From Ancylobacter dichloromethanicus (lineage in GTDB: Bacteria > Pseudomonadota > Alphaproteobacteria > Rhizobiales > Xanthobacteraceae), in the NCBI RefSeq assembly GCF_018390645.1, contig NZ_JAHBGC010000017.1, forward strand, positions 41,476 through 105,475: a stretch of 64,000 nucleotides of DNA, written 5' to 3'. The first letter of the stretch is position 1. Each line of letters begins with the position of its first letter. Of this stretch, positions 41,584-55,416 are shown one piece after another. Position numbers and translations under genes: made by a program. A model generated the notes under the pieces. That model was not told where the DNA came from, did no database searches, and saw only the letters and a program-made list of their open reading frames with translations.

Positions 41584-44500
41584 TCACGGCTCCCCGCCGC
41601 GCTCGCCCGACATGGCGGCGAGCGCGGCCTTGGCGCGCGCGCTGTCCATCACCGCCTGAAGCGGAAGCGACAGCCGGCGCCGCCAGTTCGGCCGCTCCCG
41701 GTCGGTGCCGGGAAGGTTGACCGCCACGCTCTCGCCGGCGAGATCGTCGAGCTGCGCCAGCGCCAGCGCCGCATGGGTGCGGGCGACGAAGGCGTGCACC
41801 GCCGCCAGCAGCGCCTCGTCGAGCGGCGCATCGGCCGCCGGCAGCGCGGTGATCAGCCCCTGCTTGAGCAGGGCTTCGCCCAGTTGCTCGCGCTCGCGGG
41901 CGCGCTCCACCAGCCCGGCCGCGTATCCGGCCGCGTCCTCCAGCCCCAGCGCGTGGCGCTCCTTCAGGTCCGCGCCCTCCCACCAGCCGGCCAGCGTCGG
42001 CAGGTCGTGGGTGGAGACGCAGGCCGCCGCCAGCGCCGGGTAGTTCTCCGGCGGCAGGAAAGCCCCCGCCTCCCGCTCGAACCACAGCACGCGATAGGAC
42101 AGCATGCGCGCGTCGTTGAGCTGGTCGCGCATGCCGAACGGCACGGTGCCGAGATCTTCGCCGACGACAAGGCATCGCGCCCGGTTGCTCTCCAGCGCCA
42201 CCTGCGCGGCAAGCGCCTCGAACGGCATGGCGAGATAGGCGCCATCGGCCCCGCCGGCACCCTCGGGAATGAGGAACAACCGCCGCAGCCCCATCACATG
42301 GTCGATCCTGAGCGCGCCGGCATGGCGCATATTGGCGCGCACCAGCCCGGCATAGCGGGCATAGCCGTCGCGCTGCAGCGCCAGCGGGTCGAAGGGCGGC
42401 AGGTTCCAGTTCTGCCCCTCGGGGCCCAGCGGATCCGGCGGCGCGCCGATGGTGACGCCCGGCATCAGCATGTCGGCCTCGGACCAGGCCTCGGCGCCGT
42501 CCGGCGTGGTGCCCACGGCGAGGTCGCGGTAGAGGCCGAGCGACAGCCCTGCGGCCCGCGCCTGCTCGGCCGCTCCGGCCAATTGCCGGTCGGTGACCCA
42601 TTGCTGCCACAGCGCAAAACGCACCTCGGCGGGATGGGCGCGGCCGAACGCCTCCACCGCCGGGCCGGCGGCCTCGCTCAAGCCCTCGGGCCAGTCCCGC
42701 CAATGGGTGCGCGGATGCGCGCCGGCGATCGACTGGAACAGCGCGAAGCGCCACAGTGCCTCGCCGCCCTCGGCGGTGAAACGGTCGAAATCCGCGTCCG
42801 GCGCCCGCTCGAACCGCGCGAAGGCCGCCCGCAGCGCCGCCTCCTTCGCCTCCCAGACGCGCGCATAGTCGACGCTGGCCGTGCCGGCGACGGCGTCGAA
42901 CCCCGCCAGATCGTCCCCCAGCGCCGCCACGTCGATATAGATCGGGTCGAGGAAGCGCCGGTCGGAGGGCGAATAGGGGCTGGTGCGTTCTCGGTCGTCG
43001 GGGAACAACGCGTGCAGCGGGTTGAGCCCCAGCACCCGGGCGCCGGCCCGCGCGGCGCGCACGCCGAGTTCGCCCAGCGCGGTGAAATCGCCGATGCCCT
43101 GATCCGCGGCGTCGCGGCGCAGCGTGTAGAGATGCGTGCCGATGCCGAACAGCCGGCCGCCGCTCGCGATGCCGGGCGGCAGGTAGCACGCCGCCGGGGC
43201 AACGGTGAGCCGGCACGCGGCCGCGCCGAGGCGCAGCACGTGCCGGCCCTGCGGCAGTTCCGGCAGCGCGATCGAGCGAAGCGGTGCCAGCCGCCCGTCC
43301 GGCCGCTCCACCTGCGAACGCTCGCCCTCCTCCGGCCGGACGGCAAGCCCCATCTCCCGCCCGTCCTCAAGCTGCAGATGCAGGTCGAGCCGACGCGGCG
43401 CCTGCGCCGCCTCGCCCGCCAGCGTCAGCAGCGGCGCCGTACCCTCGCGCAGCACGGCGGCGAACGGAATGTCGCGGTCGAAATGCTGGCCGGAAAGCCG
43501 CGCGAGGCTGTCGCACACTTCGCCATGGGTGTCGGCTGGCAGGCGCAGCGCGGCGAGCAGCGCGCGCTTGGTGTCGTCGCTCACCTTCTGCGCCTTGCCG
43601 TCCGCCGTGAACCACTGGCCGTCAATGCCGGCGGCCGCGGCCAGCTTTTCCAGCAGCTCCGGCGCGGCCGCGCGGCGCGGCGCTGTCGGCAGCGCTTCCT
43701 CGACAAGGATCAGCACCGAACGCGCGGCCACCTCGGTCGCGTCGCCCCCGGCGCTCTCCGGCTGCGCGCTATCGGCGCCCACGCGCCAGACGAAGCCGTC
43801 ACGCGGCACCGGCAGAACCAGCGCCTGCGCCGCGTCCGAAGCGTTGAGCGCCACCGCCACACGGTCGGCCGCCTCCCCGTCCCGCGCCGGCGCGTAGAAC
43901 ACCGCCACCAGCGCGCGGGTGGCGCCATCGTCCCAGCGCACCGTGCCGCCGGAAGGGGCGCGCCACTCGACATCGGCGATGCCGCTGCCGTCCGTCGGCC
44001 GCCCGGTCAGCGGCGCCTCGCCGCGCAGCGCCCGATGGGCGAGCCGCAGCTTCACCAGCCGGGCGGTGAAATCGGCGAGTTCCGCATCGGTCTTCGACCA
44101 GTCGAGCCAGGCGAGTTCGTTGTCCTGCGCATAGGCATTGTTGTTGCCGGCCTGGGAGCGGCCACACTCGTCGCCCATGGTCAGCATCGGCGTGCCGCGC
44201 GCCGCCAGCAGCGTCGCCAGCAGCGCCCGCACGTCGCCGCGCCGGGCGGCATTGATGGCGGGATCGTCGGTCCAGCCCTCGACACCGTGGTTCCAGCTCA
44301 CATTGTTGTCGGTGCCGTCGCGATTGTGTTCGCCGTTGGCGTCGTTGTGCTTGGCCGAGAAGGTGACCAGATCGGCCAGGGTGAAGCCGTCATGGGCGGT
44401 GACGAAGTTGATGCCGCGCGAGAGCGGCCGGTTGCGCCCGGCGAAGATGTCGGACGAACCGGCCAGCCGCGTCGCCAGCTCGCCCACCACGCCGGCATCG

Positions 44501-45735
44501 CCGCGCCAGAAATGCCGCGCGGTGTCGCGGAAACGGTCGTTCCACTCGCCCCAGCCCGGCGGGAACCGCCCGACCTGGTAGCCGCCCAGGCCGATGTCCC
44601 AGGGCTCGGCGATCAGCGCGAGGTCGCGCAATGCCGGGTCCTGCTGCATCGCCGCGAGGAACGGCGCCTCCGGGTCGAACCCCTCCGGCCGGCGGCCCAG
44701 CGTGGCGGCGAGGTCGAAGCGGAAACCGTCCAGCCCGCAGGCCGCCCAGCGCCGCAGCGCGTCCATGGCGAGCCGCAGCACCGGCGCCCGCTCCAGCGCC
44801 AGCGTGTTGCCGGTGCCGGCATCGTTGACGAGGCGCGAGGGGTCGTCGCTGGCGTGGCGGTAATAGGTCGCGTTGTCGAGTCCGCGCAGGCTGAGCGTCG
44901 GGCCGAGCGCGTCGCTCTCGCCGGAATGGTTCAGCACCACGTCCAGCACCACCGCGATGCCCGCCGCGTGCAGCGTGGCGATGGTGCGGGCGATCTCCTC
45001 GAAGCCGCCAGGGGCGAGGCGCGGGTCGGGGGCGCCGAACACCACCGGGTTGTAGCCCCAGTAATTGGTCAGCCCCAGCGGCGGCAGGTGGCGCTCGTCG
45101 ATCCACGCCATGGCCGGCATCAGCTCGACCGTGGTGACGCCGAGCCGCACCAGATGGTCCAGCGCGGCGGGCTGCGCCAGCGCCGCGAAGGTGCCGCGCA
45201 GCGCGGGCGGTATCGCCTCGTGGCGCATGGTGAAGCCGCGCACATGCAGCTCATAGACCACCTGCCGCTCCCAGCGGAACGGCGCGGGCACGAGGCCCGG
45301 CGTCGGGCCGGACACCGGCGCGACAATGGCCTTGGGCATGGCGAAGGCGCTGTCGGCCTCGTCGCGCGGCGCCCCGCCGGCGCGGGTGTCGAACATCGCC
45401 GGGTCGAGCTTGAACGGCCGGTCGAGCCGGCTGGCATGGGGGTCGACCAGCAGCTTGGCCGGGTTGAACCGATGGCCTTCCCCCGGCGCCCACGGCCCCG
45501 CCGCGCGCAGCCCGTAGCGGGCCCCCGCCGGCACGCCGGATATGTGGCCGTGGAACACGTCGCCGGTGCGCTCGGGCAGCGCCAGGCGGGCGATTTCCGT
45601 CTCGCCGGCGGCGTCGAACAGGCAGAACTCGATGCGGCTGGCATGGGCGGAGAAAACCGCAACGTTGACGCCGCGCGCATCGGTGCTGGCGCCCAGCGGC
45701 TCCGGGCTTCCGGACGAAACGGTGAAGTCGCTCAC
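41584..45735 (-). CDS. Fused glycogen debranching enzyme GlgX and 4-alpha-glucanotransferase MalQ
   Basis: One 1383-residue frame with two enzymes. Residues 1 to about 665 are GlgX: a CBM48-type start ([20 protein letters not shown]), GH13 nucleophile in [14 protein letters not shown] (about residue 335), acid/base in [11 protein letters not shown], and [12 protein letters not shown]. Residues about 670-1383 are MalQ (GH77): [37 protein letters not shown] near 1145, [15 protein letters not shown] near 1190 and [14 protein letters not shown] near 1243. Debranching releases short maltodextrins which MalQ could re-elongate. Its ATG overlaps the glgA stop by 4 bp. No frameshift or stop is visible at the junction, so the fusion is real in this sequence. 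Confidence 0.92.
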   Translation of the reverse strand: MSDFTVSSGSPEPLGASTDARGVNVAVFSAHASRIEFCLFDAAGETEIARLALPERTGDVFHGHISGVPAGARYGLRAAGPWAPGEGHRFNPAKLLVDPHASRLDRPFKLDPAMFDTRAGGAPRDEADSAFAMPKAIVAPVSGPTPGLVPAPFRWERQVVYELHVRGFTMRHEAIPPALRGTFAALAQPAALDHLVRLGVTTVELMPAMAWIDERHLPPLGLTNYWGYNPVVFGAPDPRLAPGGFEEIARTIATLHAAGIAVVLDVVLNHSGESDALGPTLSLRGLDNATYYRHASDDPSRLVNDAGTGNTLALERAPVLRLAMDALRRWAACGLDGFRFDLAATLGRRPEGFDPEAPFLAAMQQDPALRDLALIAEPWDIGLGGYQVGRFPPGWGEWNDRFRDTARHFWRGDAGVVGELATRLAGSSDIFAGRNRPLSRGINFVTAHDGFTLADLVTFSAKHNDANGEHNRDGTDNNVSWNHGVEGWTDDPAINAARRGDVRALLATLLAARGTPMLTMGDECGRSQAGNNNAYAQDNELAWLDWSKTDAELADFTARLVKLRLAHRALRGEAPLTGRPTDGSGIADVEWRAPSGGTVRWDDGATRALVAVFYAPARDGEAADRVAVALNASDAAQALVLPVPRDGFVWRVGADSAQPESAGGDATEVAARSVLILVEEALPTAPRRAAAPELLEKLAAAAGIDGQWFTADGKAQKVSDDTKRALLAALRLPADTHGEVCDSLARLSGQHFDRDIPFAAVLREGTAPLLTLAGEAAQAPRRLDLHLQLEDGREMGLAVRPEEGERSQVERPDGRLAPLRSIALPELPQGRHVLRLGAAACRLTVAPAACYLPPGIASGGRLFGIGTHLYTLRRDAADQGIGDFTALGELGVRAARAGARVLGLNPLHALFPDDRERTSPYSPSDRRFLDPIYIDVAALGDDLAGFDAVAGTASVDYARVWEAKEAALRAAFARFERAPDADFDRFTAEGGEALWRFALFQSIAGAHPRTHWRDWPEGLSEAAGPAVEAFGRAHPAEVRFALWQQWVTDRQLAGAAEQARAAGLSLGLYRDLAVGTTPDGAEAWSEADMLMPGVTIGAPPDPLGPEGQNWNLPPFDPLALQRDGYARYAGLVRANMRHAGALRIDHVMGLRRLFLIPEGAGGADGAYLAMPFEALAAQVALESNRARCLVVGEDLGTVPFGMRDQLNDARMLSYRVLWFEREAGAFLPPENYPALAAACVSTHDLPTLAGWWEGADLKERHALGLEDAAGYAAGLVERAREREQLGEALLKQGLITALPAADAPLDEALLAAVHAFVARTHAALALAQLDDLAGESVAVNLPGTDRERPNWRRRLSLPLQAVMDSARAKAALAAMSGERGGEP

Positions 45736-47189
45736 CCGGCACGCTCCGCCGCAAGCGTGCGGAACAGCCCGTCATACTGGCGCGCCGCACGCTCCCAGGA
45801 CACGTCGGTCGCCATGGCGTTGCGCTGCAGCTTCTGCCACAGCGCCTTGTCCTGCCACAGCCCGGCCACCCGCTTGAGCGCGAGCTGCAGCGCCGGCGTG
45901 GTGACCGGGGAGAACTGCACGCCGGTGCCGACCCCGGCGGTGCGCGCCATCTCGTTGACGTCGATCACCGTGTCGGCGAGCCCGCCCACCCGCGCCACCA
46001 GCGGCAGCGCGCCATAGCGCAGCGCGGAAAGCTGGGTGAGGCCGCAGGGCTCGAAGCGCGAGGGCACGATCAGCGCATCGGCGCCGGCCTGGATACGGTG
46101 CGCCACCCCCTCGTTATAGCCGAGCTGCACGCCGATGCGGCCGGGATGGGTGTGCGCCGCGAGGGCGAAGCGCCCGGCAAGGTCGGCATCGCCGGCGCCG
46201 AGCAGCACCAGTTGCGCGCCGAGGCCGAGCAGCGTGTCGAGGCTGTCGGCCAACAGGTCCAGCCCCTTCTGCCAGGACAGCCGGCTCACCACGCCGAACA
46301 GCAGCGCCTCCGGGTCGGCATCGAGCCCGAAAGCCTGCTTCAGCGCCACCTTGTTGGCCGCGCGCGCCTTCAGCGTCTTCGCGTCGAAGGGCTGGGCGAT
46401 CAGCGGGTCGGTGGCCGGGTTCCAGCCCACGTCGTCGAGGCCGTTGAGAATGCCGGCCAGCACATGGCTGCGGGCGCTCAGCAGCCCGTCGAGCCCCATG
46501 CCGGCCTCGGGCAGCAGGATTTCGCCGGCATAGCCCGGGGAAACGGTGGTGATGCGGTCGGCCAGCTGGAGACCGGCCTTGAGATAGCCGACCATGCCGT
46601 AATATTCGACGCCGTGCAGCCCGAAGGCGTGCGGCGGCAGGCCGAGCATGCCGAACTCATGGGCGGGAAACTGCCCCTGGAAGGCGATGTTGTGGATGGT
46701 CATCACCGTGCCGGGCCGCCGCGTGCCGGCATAGTGCAGATAGGCTGGGGCGAGGCCGGCCTGCCAGTCATGGGCATGGACGATGTCCGGCACGAAGCCC
46801 GCCAGCAGTCCGAGGCCGACCCCGGAGGCCACCGCGCCCAGCGCCGCGAAGCGCCGCGCATTGTCGTCCCAGTCCACCCCTCCGGGGCCCATATAGGGTC
46901 CGCCGGGGCGGTCATAGAGATGGGGCGCGTCGATGACGAACAGGTCGAGCCCGCTCGCCTTGCCGGCCAGCAGCGTCGCCGGCCCGCCGAACAGATCGTC
47001 GAAGCGGTGCACTGCCTCGCCCTCGCCGAGCGCCGCCATCACCGCGGGATAGCCGGGAACCAGGGTGCGCACCTCGACGCCGTGCCGCGCCAGCGCCGCC
47101 GGCAGCGCGCCGGCCACGTCGGCGAGCCCGCCGGTCTTCACCAGCGGAAAGACTTCCGAGACGACGGAAAGAACCTTGAACGATGACAC
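45732..47189 (-). CDS. glgA: Glycogen synthase (ADP-glucose)
   Basis: A 485-residue GT5 glycogen synthase. It starts [20 protein letters not shown] with the ADP-glucose-binding KTGGL (Lys18). Further marks are [33 protein letters not shown], the [19 protein letters not shown] hinge and [20 protein letters not shown] in the C-terminal lobe. It extends alpha-1,4-glucan. It lies 34 nt after glgC and overlaps glgX-malQ. Confidence 0.95.
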   Translation of the reverse strand: MSSFKVLSVVSEVFPLVKTGGLADVAGALPAALARHGVEVRTLVPGYPAVMAALGEGEAVHRFDDLFGGPATLLAGKASGLDLFVIDAPHLYDRPGGPYMGPGGVDWDDNARRFAALGAVASGVGLGLLAGFVPDIVHAHDWQAGLAPAYLHYAGTRRPGTVMTIHNIAFQGQFPAHEFGMLGLPPHAFGLHGVEYYGMVGYLKAGLQLADRITTVSPGYAGEILLPEAGMGLDGLLSARSHVLAGILNGLDDVGWNPATDPLIAQPFDAKTLKARAANKVALKQAFGLDADPEALLFGVVSRLSWQKGLDLLADSLDTLLGLGAQLVLLGAGDADLAGRFALAAHTHPGRIGVQLGYNEGVAHRIQAGADALIVPSRFEPCGLTQLSALRYGALPLVARVGGLADTVIDVNEMARTAGVGTGVQFSPVTTPALQLALKRVAGLWQDKALWQKLQRNAMATDVSWERAARQYDGLFRTLAAERAG

Positions 47190-47223
47190 GCCGATCCCGA
47201 GCCCCGCCTTGAACGCCTGAAGC

Positions 47224-48492
47224 CTAAACCGACAGCTTGTCGATCATCGTCTGGGTGATGAGGCAGATGCCCTTTTCCGTCCGCCGGAAGCGCTTGGCAT
47301 CCAGTTCCGGGTCCTCGCCGACGACCAGCCCTTCGGGAATCCGCACATGCGAATCGATCACCACATTCTTCAGCCGCGCCGAGCGGCCGATCTCGACATA
47401 AGGCAGGATGACACCGTTCTCGATCGAGCCATAGGAATTGATGCGCACCCCGGTGAACAGCAGCGCCCGGCGCAGCGACGAACCCGAGATGATGCAGCCG
47501 CCCGACACCAGCGAGGAGATCGCCTGCCCGCGCCGGCCCTCGTCGTCATGCACGAACTTGGCCGGCGGGGTGATCTCGGCATAGGTCCAGATCGGCCAGT
47601 CGCGGTCGTAGAGATCGAGTTCCGGGACGACGCCGGTGAGGTCGATATTGGCCTCCCAATAGGCGTCAACCGTGCCGACATCGCGCCAGTAGGGCGCCGT
47701 CTCCTGGTCGGAACGCACGCAGGAGCGCGAGAAATGATGCGCCGAGGCGGTGCCGTTCTTGACGATGTAGGGGATGAGGTCCTTGCCGAAATCATGCATC
47801 GACAGCGGGTCGGCGGCGTCGCGGCGCAGCTGGTCGATCAGGAACTTGGTCTCGAACACATAGATGCCCATCGAGGCCAGCGCCTTGTCCGGCCGGCCGG
47901 GCATGGCGGGCGGGTCCTTCGGCTTCTCCAGGAAGGAGATGATGCGGTCCTGCTCATCGACATGCATCACGCCGAAGGCGCTGGCTTCCTCGCGCGGTAC
48001 TTCGAGGCAGCCCACCGTCACGTCGGCCCCGGTGTCGACGTGCTGCTGAAGCATGATTTCGTAATCCTGCTTGTACACGTGGTCGCCGGCCAGGATGATG
48101 ATATGGCGCGTATCATAGGCCTCGATGATGTCGAGGTTCTGATAGACCGCGTCCGCCGTTCCCAGATACCACATGGTCTCGGACACGCGCTGGCTGGCCG
48201 GGAGCACGTCGAAGCTCTCATTGCGCTCGTGACGCAGGAAGTTCCAGCCGCGCTGCATGTGCCGGATCAGGCTGTGCGCCTGGTACTGGGTGGCGACGCC
48301 GATGCGGCGGATGCCGGAATTGATGGCGTTGGACAGTGTGAAGTCGATGATCCGCGACTTGCCGCCGAAATAGACCGCCGGCTTGGCCCGGCGATCGGTC
48401 AGCTCCATCAGGCGGCTGCCTCGGCCACCGGCAAGGACATAGGCCATCGCCGAGCGGGCCAGGGGGGCATTCGGTAGCGTTGGCCGTGCCAT
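47224..48492 (-). CDS. glgC: Glucose-1-phosphate adenylyltransferase
   Basis: A 422-residue ADP-glucose pyrophosphorylase. The N-terminal nucleotidyltransferase shows [60 protein letters not shown] and the Glc-1-P site FLEKPKDPP. The C-terminal left-handed beta-helix follows ([20 protein letters not shown]). It makes ADP-glucose, the committed step, and is normally allosterically regulated. It lies 15 nt after glgB. Confidence 0.96.
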   Translation of the reverse strand: MARPTLPNAPLARSAMAYVLAGGRGSRLMELTDRRAKPAVYFGGKSRIIDFTLSNAINSGIRRIGVATQYQAHSLIRHMQRGWNFLRHERNESFDVLPASQRVSETMWYLGTADAVYQNLDIIEAYDTRHIIILAGDHVYKQDYEIMLQQHVDTGADVTVGCLEVPREEASAFGVMHVDEQDRIISFLEKPKDPPAMPGRPDKALASMGIYVFETKFLIDQLRRDAADPLSMHDFGKDLIPYIVKNGTASAHHFSRSCVRSDQETAPYWRDVGTVDAYWEANIDLTGVVPELDLYDRDWPIWTYAEITPPAKFVHDDEGRRGQAISSLVSGGCIISGSSLRRALLFTGVRINSYGSIENGVILPYVEIGRSARLKNVVIDSHVRIPEGLVVGEDPELDAKRFRRTEKGICLITQTMIDKLSV

Positions 48493-48507
48493 GTCGCGTC
48501 GTCTCCC

Positions 48508-50748
48508 TCAGTCGCTAGATTTGATCCGGTCGTCGCCTTCGGCGGGGCGCATTTCCGGTTCCCATTTGAAATAGAGCGTGGCCAGCGGCGGCAACGTCAC
48601 CGGCGCGCTGGCGGGCAGCCCGTGCGAGGGCTCGTCGACAGCCGTCACCCCACCAAGATTACCCATCCCCGAGCCACCATAAAGGTCGGCGTCGGTGTTC
48701 ACGATCTCGCGCCAGCGGCCGGCGCGCGGCAGGCCGAGGCGGTAGCCCGGCCGCGGCACCGGGGTGAGATTGGCCACCATCACCACCGGCGCGTCGTCCG
48801 CGTCGCCGAAGCGGGCCCAGGCGAAGACCGATTGCTGGCTGTCATCCACCACGATCCAGCGGAAGCCGTCCGGCTCGCAATCGTGCTTGTGGAGCGCGGG
48901 CGCGTCGCGATAGGTCAGGTTGAGGTCGCGGACCAGCAACTGCATGCCGCTGTGATGCGGACCCATGCCGACGAGATGCCAGTCGAGCGAGCGCTCCTCG
49001 CTCCATTCGCGGCGCTGGGCGAATTCCTGCCCCATGAACAGCAGCTTCTTGCCGGGATAGGCCCACATGACCGCGTAATAGGCGCGCATGGTGGCGAAGC
49101 GCTGCCAGTCGTCGCCCGGCATGCGGGTGAGGATGGTGCCCTTTCCGTGCACCACCTCGTCATGCGACAGCGGCAGCACGAAATTCTCGGAGAAGGCGTA
49201 GGTGATGCCGAAGGTGACCTTGTTGTGGTGCCAGGGGCGGTAGACCGGGTCGACCGACATGTAGTCGAGCGTGTCGTGCATCCAGCCCATGTTCCACTTG
49301 AAGCCGAAGCCCAGCCCGCCGGCGAACACCGGCTGCGAGACCCCGGCCCACGAGGTCGATTCCTCGGCGATCACCACCGTACCGGGATGCTCGGCATAGA
49401 TGATCTCGTTGGCACGCTGGAGGAAAGCGACGGCGTCCTTGTTGTCGTTGGAGCCGTCCGGATTGGCGGACCACTCCCCGTGTTTGCGTGAGTAATCGAG
49501 ATAGAGCATCGACGCCACCGCATCCACGCGCAGCCCGTCGACATGGAAGCGGTCGAGCCAGTAGAGCGCGTTGGCGATCAGCATATTGGCGACCTCGCGG
49601 CGGCCGAAATCGTAGATCGCCGTGTTCCAGTCGGGGTGGAAGCCGCGCTGCGGGTCGGAATGCTCGTAGAGCGGGCCGCCGTCGAAATGCGCCAGCCCAT
49701 GAATGTCGGTGGGGAAATGCGCCGGCACCCAGTCGAGGATCACCGACAGCCCCGCCCGGTGCGCTGTGTCGACGAAGCGGGCGAAGCCGGCCGGGTCGCC
49801 GAAGCGGCTGGTCGGCGCGAACAGCCCGATCGGCTGGTAGCCCCAGGAGGCGTCCAGCGGGTGCTCGGAGACCGGCAGCAGTTCCAGATGGGTGAAGCCC
49901 ATCCACTGCGCATAGGGGATGAGCTGGTCGGCGAGTTCGTCATAGGTGAGGAAGCGGTTATCCTCGCCGCGCCGCCAGGAGCCGAGATGCACCTCATAGG
50001 TGCTCATCGGCTTGCGCCGGGCCTCGCCGGTGGCGCGGGCGGCGATATGGTCGGCGTCGTGCCACTCGAAATTGCCGGTGCGCGCCACTACCGAGCCGGT
50101 GGCCGGGCGAAACTCGCCCTTGAACCCGAACGGGTCGGCCTTGAGCGGCAGCAGCCGGCCATCGGCGGCGACGATCTCGTATTTGTAGATCGCCCCCTCG
50201 CCCACGCCCGGCGCGAAAATCTCCCACAGCCCGCTGTCGACGCGCTTGCGCATCTGGTGGCGGCGCCCATCCCACTGGTTGAAGTCGCCGACCACCGACA
50301 CCCGCGCGGCGTTCGGCGCCCACACCGCGAAGCGCACGCCCTCGATCCCCTCATGGGAATCCGGGTGCGCGCCCAGCCGCTCGTAGAGCGTGCGATGGGT
50401 GCCCTCGACCAGCAAATGGTCGTCGAGCGGGCCCAGCACCGGCGGGAAGGAATAGGGATCGTCCAGCAGCCATTCGCCGCCGTCATTGCGGGCGCGCAGC
50501 CGATAGCGCGCCCAGGCGGGGCGTCCGGGCACCAGCCCCTCGAAGAAGCCGGCCGCGTTCCGGCGCTCCAGCGCGACGATCGGCGCCCCGTCCGGCTCGA
50601 TCGCCTCCAGAACCTCAGCATGCGGCACGAAGGCGCGCAGGACCAGCCCCTGCGGCGATTCATGCGGGCCCAGCAACGAGAAAGGGTCGTGATGGCGGCC
50701 TGCGACGAGAGCGTCGACCTCCCGTCCGGGTGCCTGCCATACCTGCAT
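48508..50748 (-). CDS. glgB: 1,4-alpha-glucan branching enzyme
   Basis: A 746-residue GH13 branching enzyme from the ATG at 50748 ([20 protein letters not shown]). It has the N-terminal CBM48-type domains ([40 protein letters not shown]), nucleophile in [16 protein letters not shown] (about residue 406), acid/base in [20 protein letters not shown] (about 462) and [11 protein letters not shown] (about 529). A longer frame starts from TTG at 50847 but adds an atypical N-terminus, so I reject it. It introduces alpha-1,6 branches. The 180-nt gap after glgP may hold a secondary promoter. Confidence 0.93.
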   Translation of the reverse strand: MQVWQAPGREVDALVAGRHHDPFSLLGPHESPQGLVLRAFVPHAEVLEAIEPDGAPIVALERRNAAGFFEGLVPGRPAWARYRLRARNDGGEWLLDDPYSFPPVLGPLDDHLLVEGTHRTLYERLGAHPDSHEGIEGVRFAVWAPNAARVSVVGDFNQWDGRRHQMRKRVDSGLWEIFAPGVGEGAIYKYEIVAADGRLLPLKADPFGFKGEFRPATGSVVARTGNFEWHDADHIAARATGEARRKPMSTYEVHLGSWRRGEDNRFLTYDELADQLIPYAQWMGFTHLELLPVSEHPLDASWGYQPIGLFAPTSRFGDPAGFARFVDTAHRAGLSVILDWVPAHFPTDIHGLAHFDGGPLYEHSDPQRGFHPDWNTAIYDFGRREVANMLIANALYWLDRFHVDGLRVDAVASMLYLDYSRKHGEWSANPDGSNDNKDAVAFLQRANEIIYAEHPGTVVIAEESTSWAGVSQPVFAGGLGFGFKWNMGWMHDTLDYMSVDPVYRPWHHNKVTFGITYAFSENFVLPLSHDEVVHGKGTILTRMPGDDWQRFATMRAYYAVMWAYPGKKLLFMGQEFAQRREWSEERSLDWHLVGMGPHHSGMQLLVRDLNLTYRDAPALHKHDCEPDGFRWIVVDDSQQSVFAWARFGDADDAPVVMVANLTPVPRPGYRLGLPRAGRWREIVNTDADLYGGSGMGNLGGVTAVDEPSHGLPASAPVTLPPLATLYFKWEPEMRPAEGDDRIKSSD

Positions 50749-50928
50749 CACTGCCAACCCTTCCTGAGCCGAAACACTGGGAACAAGCCCCGCGCGCAGT
50801 GAAGGTTCCTCTACCGCCAACACAAAGTCCACACGTGGCAGCCGCAAGATGCGGCATCAGGTTAATGGCGGCCGCCGACGAAGTGGCCGGCGAGACCGCC
50901 GGCCACGACATCGAACCGCCCGCCGAGG

Positions 50929-53433
<2,505 letters not shown>

Positions 53434-53521
53434 GTGCAGCTTTGCTCCCGTCGCGGCTGGCCTCCGCCCCTGTGAGGCGCCAGGCACCGCTTGTTCGTTT
53501 CACCCGTGCCGGATGCAACCT

Positions 53522-53573
53522 TTTGGCCAAGTTTACTGGCCACGTTTAATGGCCACGTTTAATGGCCACGTTC
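53522..53573. repeat. 13-bp tandem repeats upstream of glgP
   Basis: Four head-to-tail 13-bp units: TTTGGCCAAGTTT, ACTGGCCACGTTT, AATGGCCACGTTT and AATGGCCACGTTC. Each contains a TGGCCA-type palindrome. The array is 89 nt upstream of the glgP ATG, and its last unit runs into the stop of the DUF423 gene. It could be slippage or a multi-site operator for glycogen control. Confidence 0.7.
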
Positions 53574-53949
53574 AGCCGGCGCGGGTTTCCCGTTCGAAGG
53601 CGGCCAGGGCGAGCACCAGCCATCCGAGAATCAGCATAGTCCCGCCCGCCGGCGCGGCCATAGGAAAAAGAACGATGTTCCAGAGCGCCCGCGCCGCCAG
53701 CGTACCGCTGAACAGCACGGTCCCCAGCGTGATGATCCCGGCCCCCACGGTGGCGAAGGACCAGCCTGGCCCGCGCGCCGCCGCCAGCGCGCAGCCGCCG
53801 GTCACCGCCGCAGCGCCGAGCATGAGAAAGCTGGCCGCGGTGGCGAGGTTGGGGTCGGCGCTCACATGCGCCCCCGCCGCGGCGGCCGCCACGCCGGCCG
53901 CGCCCATCAGGCCGGCCAGAAAGACGAGAAGGCGGCGAAAGGCGTTCAT
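53572..53949 (-). CDS. DUF423 small membrane protein
   Basis: A 125-residue protein with four hydrophobic helices, the usual DUF423 size and layout (LLVFLAGLMGAAGVAAAAAG, HVSADP, GAGIITLGTVLFSGTLAARA, APAGGTMLILGWLVLALAAF). DUF423 proteins are inner-membrane proteins without an established function. Its start overlaps the cobB stop by 4 bp, so it is translated with the cobalamin genes, though a link to cobalamin is not established. Confidence 0.8.
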   Translation of the reverse strand: MNAFRRLLVFLAGLMGAAGVAAAAAGAHVSADPNLATAASFLMLGAAAVTGGCALAAARGPGWSFATVGAGIITLGTVLFSGTLAARALWNIVLFPMAAPAGGTMLILGWLVLALAAFERETRAG

Positions 53950-55280
53950 GTGTCTGCTCCGATAGGTTGGCCGTCCGTGGCGATGACGTGGAAGAAGGTT
54001 CCCGAGACCCGTCCCCGGCGGCTGCCGGCAGGCCCCATCCCCTTGCCCTGGCCATCGCTCAGTTCGACCAGCGGCGCATCGTCGCCGGCTTGTGTGACGC
54101 TGGCATAATGGAATTCGTGGCCGCGCAGCCTTGTCCCCGCCGGGCCCAGCGGCGAGGCCATCAGCGTCACCGCGCGGCGATAGCCGAGATTGAGCCGGCG
54201 CCGGGCGAAGCTGGTGGCGTGGCCGAGCAGGCCCAGCATGGGATGGACGCCGCCCTCGGCATCCTCGATCGACCCACCGAGCACCATGAAGCCCCCGCAT
54301 TCGCCATGCACCGGCCGGGTCTGCGCGAATCCGCGCACGCCGTCGAGGAAGCGTGTGGCGCCGGCAAGCGTTCCGCCATGCAGTTCCGGGTAGCCGCCCG
54401 GCAGCCAGCAGGCGTCCGCCGTCGGGTCGGGCGCCTCGTTGGCGAGCGGCGAGAACGGCAGGATTTCCGCCCCCGCCCGCCGCCAGCCGGCGACAAGGTG
54501 CTCATAGGCGAAGGAAAAGGCGACGTCGCGGGCCAGCGCGATGCGCTGCCCGGGCGGGGCCAGTGCCACCGGCGCCGGACCGGCCGGCTGGATCGGCACG
54601 CCCAGCGCGGCGAGCGCGTCGAGGTCGATATGCCGCGCCGCCCGCTCCGCCAGCGCGGCAAGCTGCGCGGCCAGCGCCGGGTGCTCGCCCGCCTGCACCA
54701 GGCCGAGATGCCGCTCCGGCAGGCTCACCGCCCCGTCGCGCGGCAGGCTGCCCAATATCTGGATACCAAGAGCGGCGATGGCGGCGCCGGCCTGCGCCCG
54801 GTGCCGCTCGCTGGCGACCTGGTTGAGGACTACCCCGGCGATCCGCACCCGCGGGTCGTGGGTGGCGAAGCCGCGCACCACCGCCGCGGCCGATTGCGAC
54901 TGGCCGGAAATGTCGAGCACCAGCACCACCGGCAGGCCGAGCCGGGCGGCGAGGTCCGCCGCCGCGCCGCTGCGCCCGGCCTCGCCCTCGATGCCGTCGA
55001 ACAGGCCCATCGACGCCTCGATGAGCACGATATCGGCCTGCGCCCCCGCCTCCGCCGCCAGCGCGTCGATGAGCGCGGGCGGCATGGCGAAGCTGTCGAG
55101 GTTCAGCCCCGGCCGGCCGGTGGCGGCGGCGTGGAAGGCGGGGTCGATATAGTCCGGCCCCGACTTCACCGCCCGCACCCGCACGCCCCGCGCCCTCAGC
55201 GCGGCGGCGACGCCGAGCGTCACCGTGGTCTTGCCCGAGCCCGAGCGGGAGGCGGCGATGATGAAGCCACGGGCGGTCAT
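53946..55280 (-). CDS. cobB: Cobyrinic acid a,c-diamide synthase (hydrogenobyrinate amidase)
   Basis: A 444-residue ATP- and glutamine-dependent amidase. Residues 8-20 are the P-loop-like IIAASRSGSGKTTVTLG, then VKSGPDYIDPAFHAAATGRP and LIEASMGLFDGIEGEAGRSG. The C-terminal class I glutaminase has its cysteine in RPVHGECGGFMVLGGSIEDA (about residue 326) and a late histidine in GHEFHYAS. It amidates side chains a and c. Length separates it from CobQ. It is set off from cobM by 136 nt filled with a repeat pair. Confidence 0.92.
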   Translation of the reverse strand: MTARGFIIAASRSGSGKTTVTLGVAAALRARGVRVRAVKSGPDYIDPAFHAAATGRPGLNLDSFAMPPALIDALAAEAGAQADIVLIEASMGLFDGIEGEAGRSGAAADLAARLGLPVVLVLDISGQSQSAAAVVRGFATHDPRVRIAGVVLNQVASERHRAQAGAAIAALGIQILGSLPRDGAVSLPERHLGLVQAGEHPALAAQLAALAERAARHIDLDALAALGVPIQPAGPAPVALAPPGQRIALARDVAFSFAYEHLVAGWRRAGAEILPFSPLANEAPDPTADACWLPGGYPELHGGTLAGATRFLDGVRGFAQTRPVHGECGGFMVLGGSIEDAEGGVHPMLGLLGHATSFARRRLNLGYRRAVTLMASPLGPAGTRLRGHEFHYASVTQAGDDAPLVELSDGQGKGMGPAGSRRGRVSGTFFHVIATDGQPIGADT

Positions 55281-55300
55281 GGGCGACGCCCGGCATTGGC

Positions 55301-55399
55301 ATCCTTCGAGGCTCGCTGCGCTCGCGCCTCAGGATGACGGCGATCAGAAAGAGCGCCGTCATCCTGAGGTGCTCGGGCTATGCCCGAGCCTCGAAGGAT
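55301..55399. repeat. REP-type inverted repeat pair between cobM and cobB
   Basis: A 38-nt element (55301-55338, ATCCTTCGAGGCTCG to CCTCAGGATGAC) and a 42-nt element in reverse orientation (55358-55399, GTCATCCTGAGGTGC to CCTCGAAGGAT) are separated by 19 nt. Each folds on itself and the two are complementary at their ends. The first is nearly identical to the one at 39507. A dispersed intergenic family. Confidence 0.7.
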
Positions 55400-55416
55400 G
55401 GTCATCTGGCTCCCCC

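Noticed and set aside
41773..46017. A 1414-codon plus-strand open frame antisense to the glgX-malQ and glgA genes, and similar long antisense frames at 3776-6229, 14076-16868 and 51127-53430
   Set aside because: These are frame shadows of GC-rich genes. Their translations are Arg/Gly/Ala/His-rich without family motifs, while the opposite strand has full enzyme signatures.
50749..50847. An N-terminal extension of glgB starting from TTG at 50847
   Set aside because: The extra residues do not look like a branching enzyme, the start is weak, and the ATG at 50748 gives a normal N-terminus.
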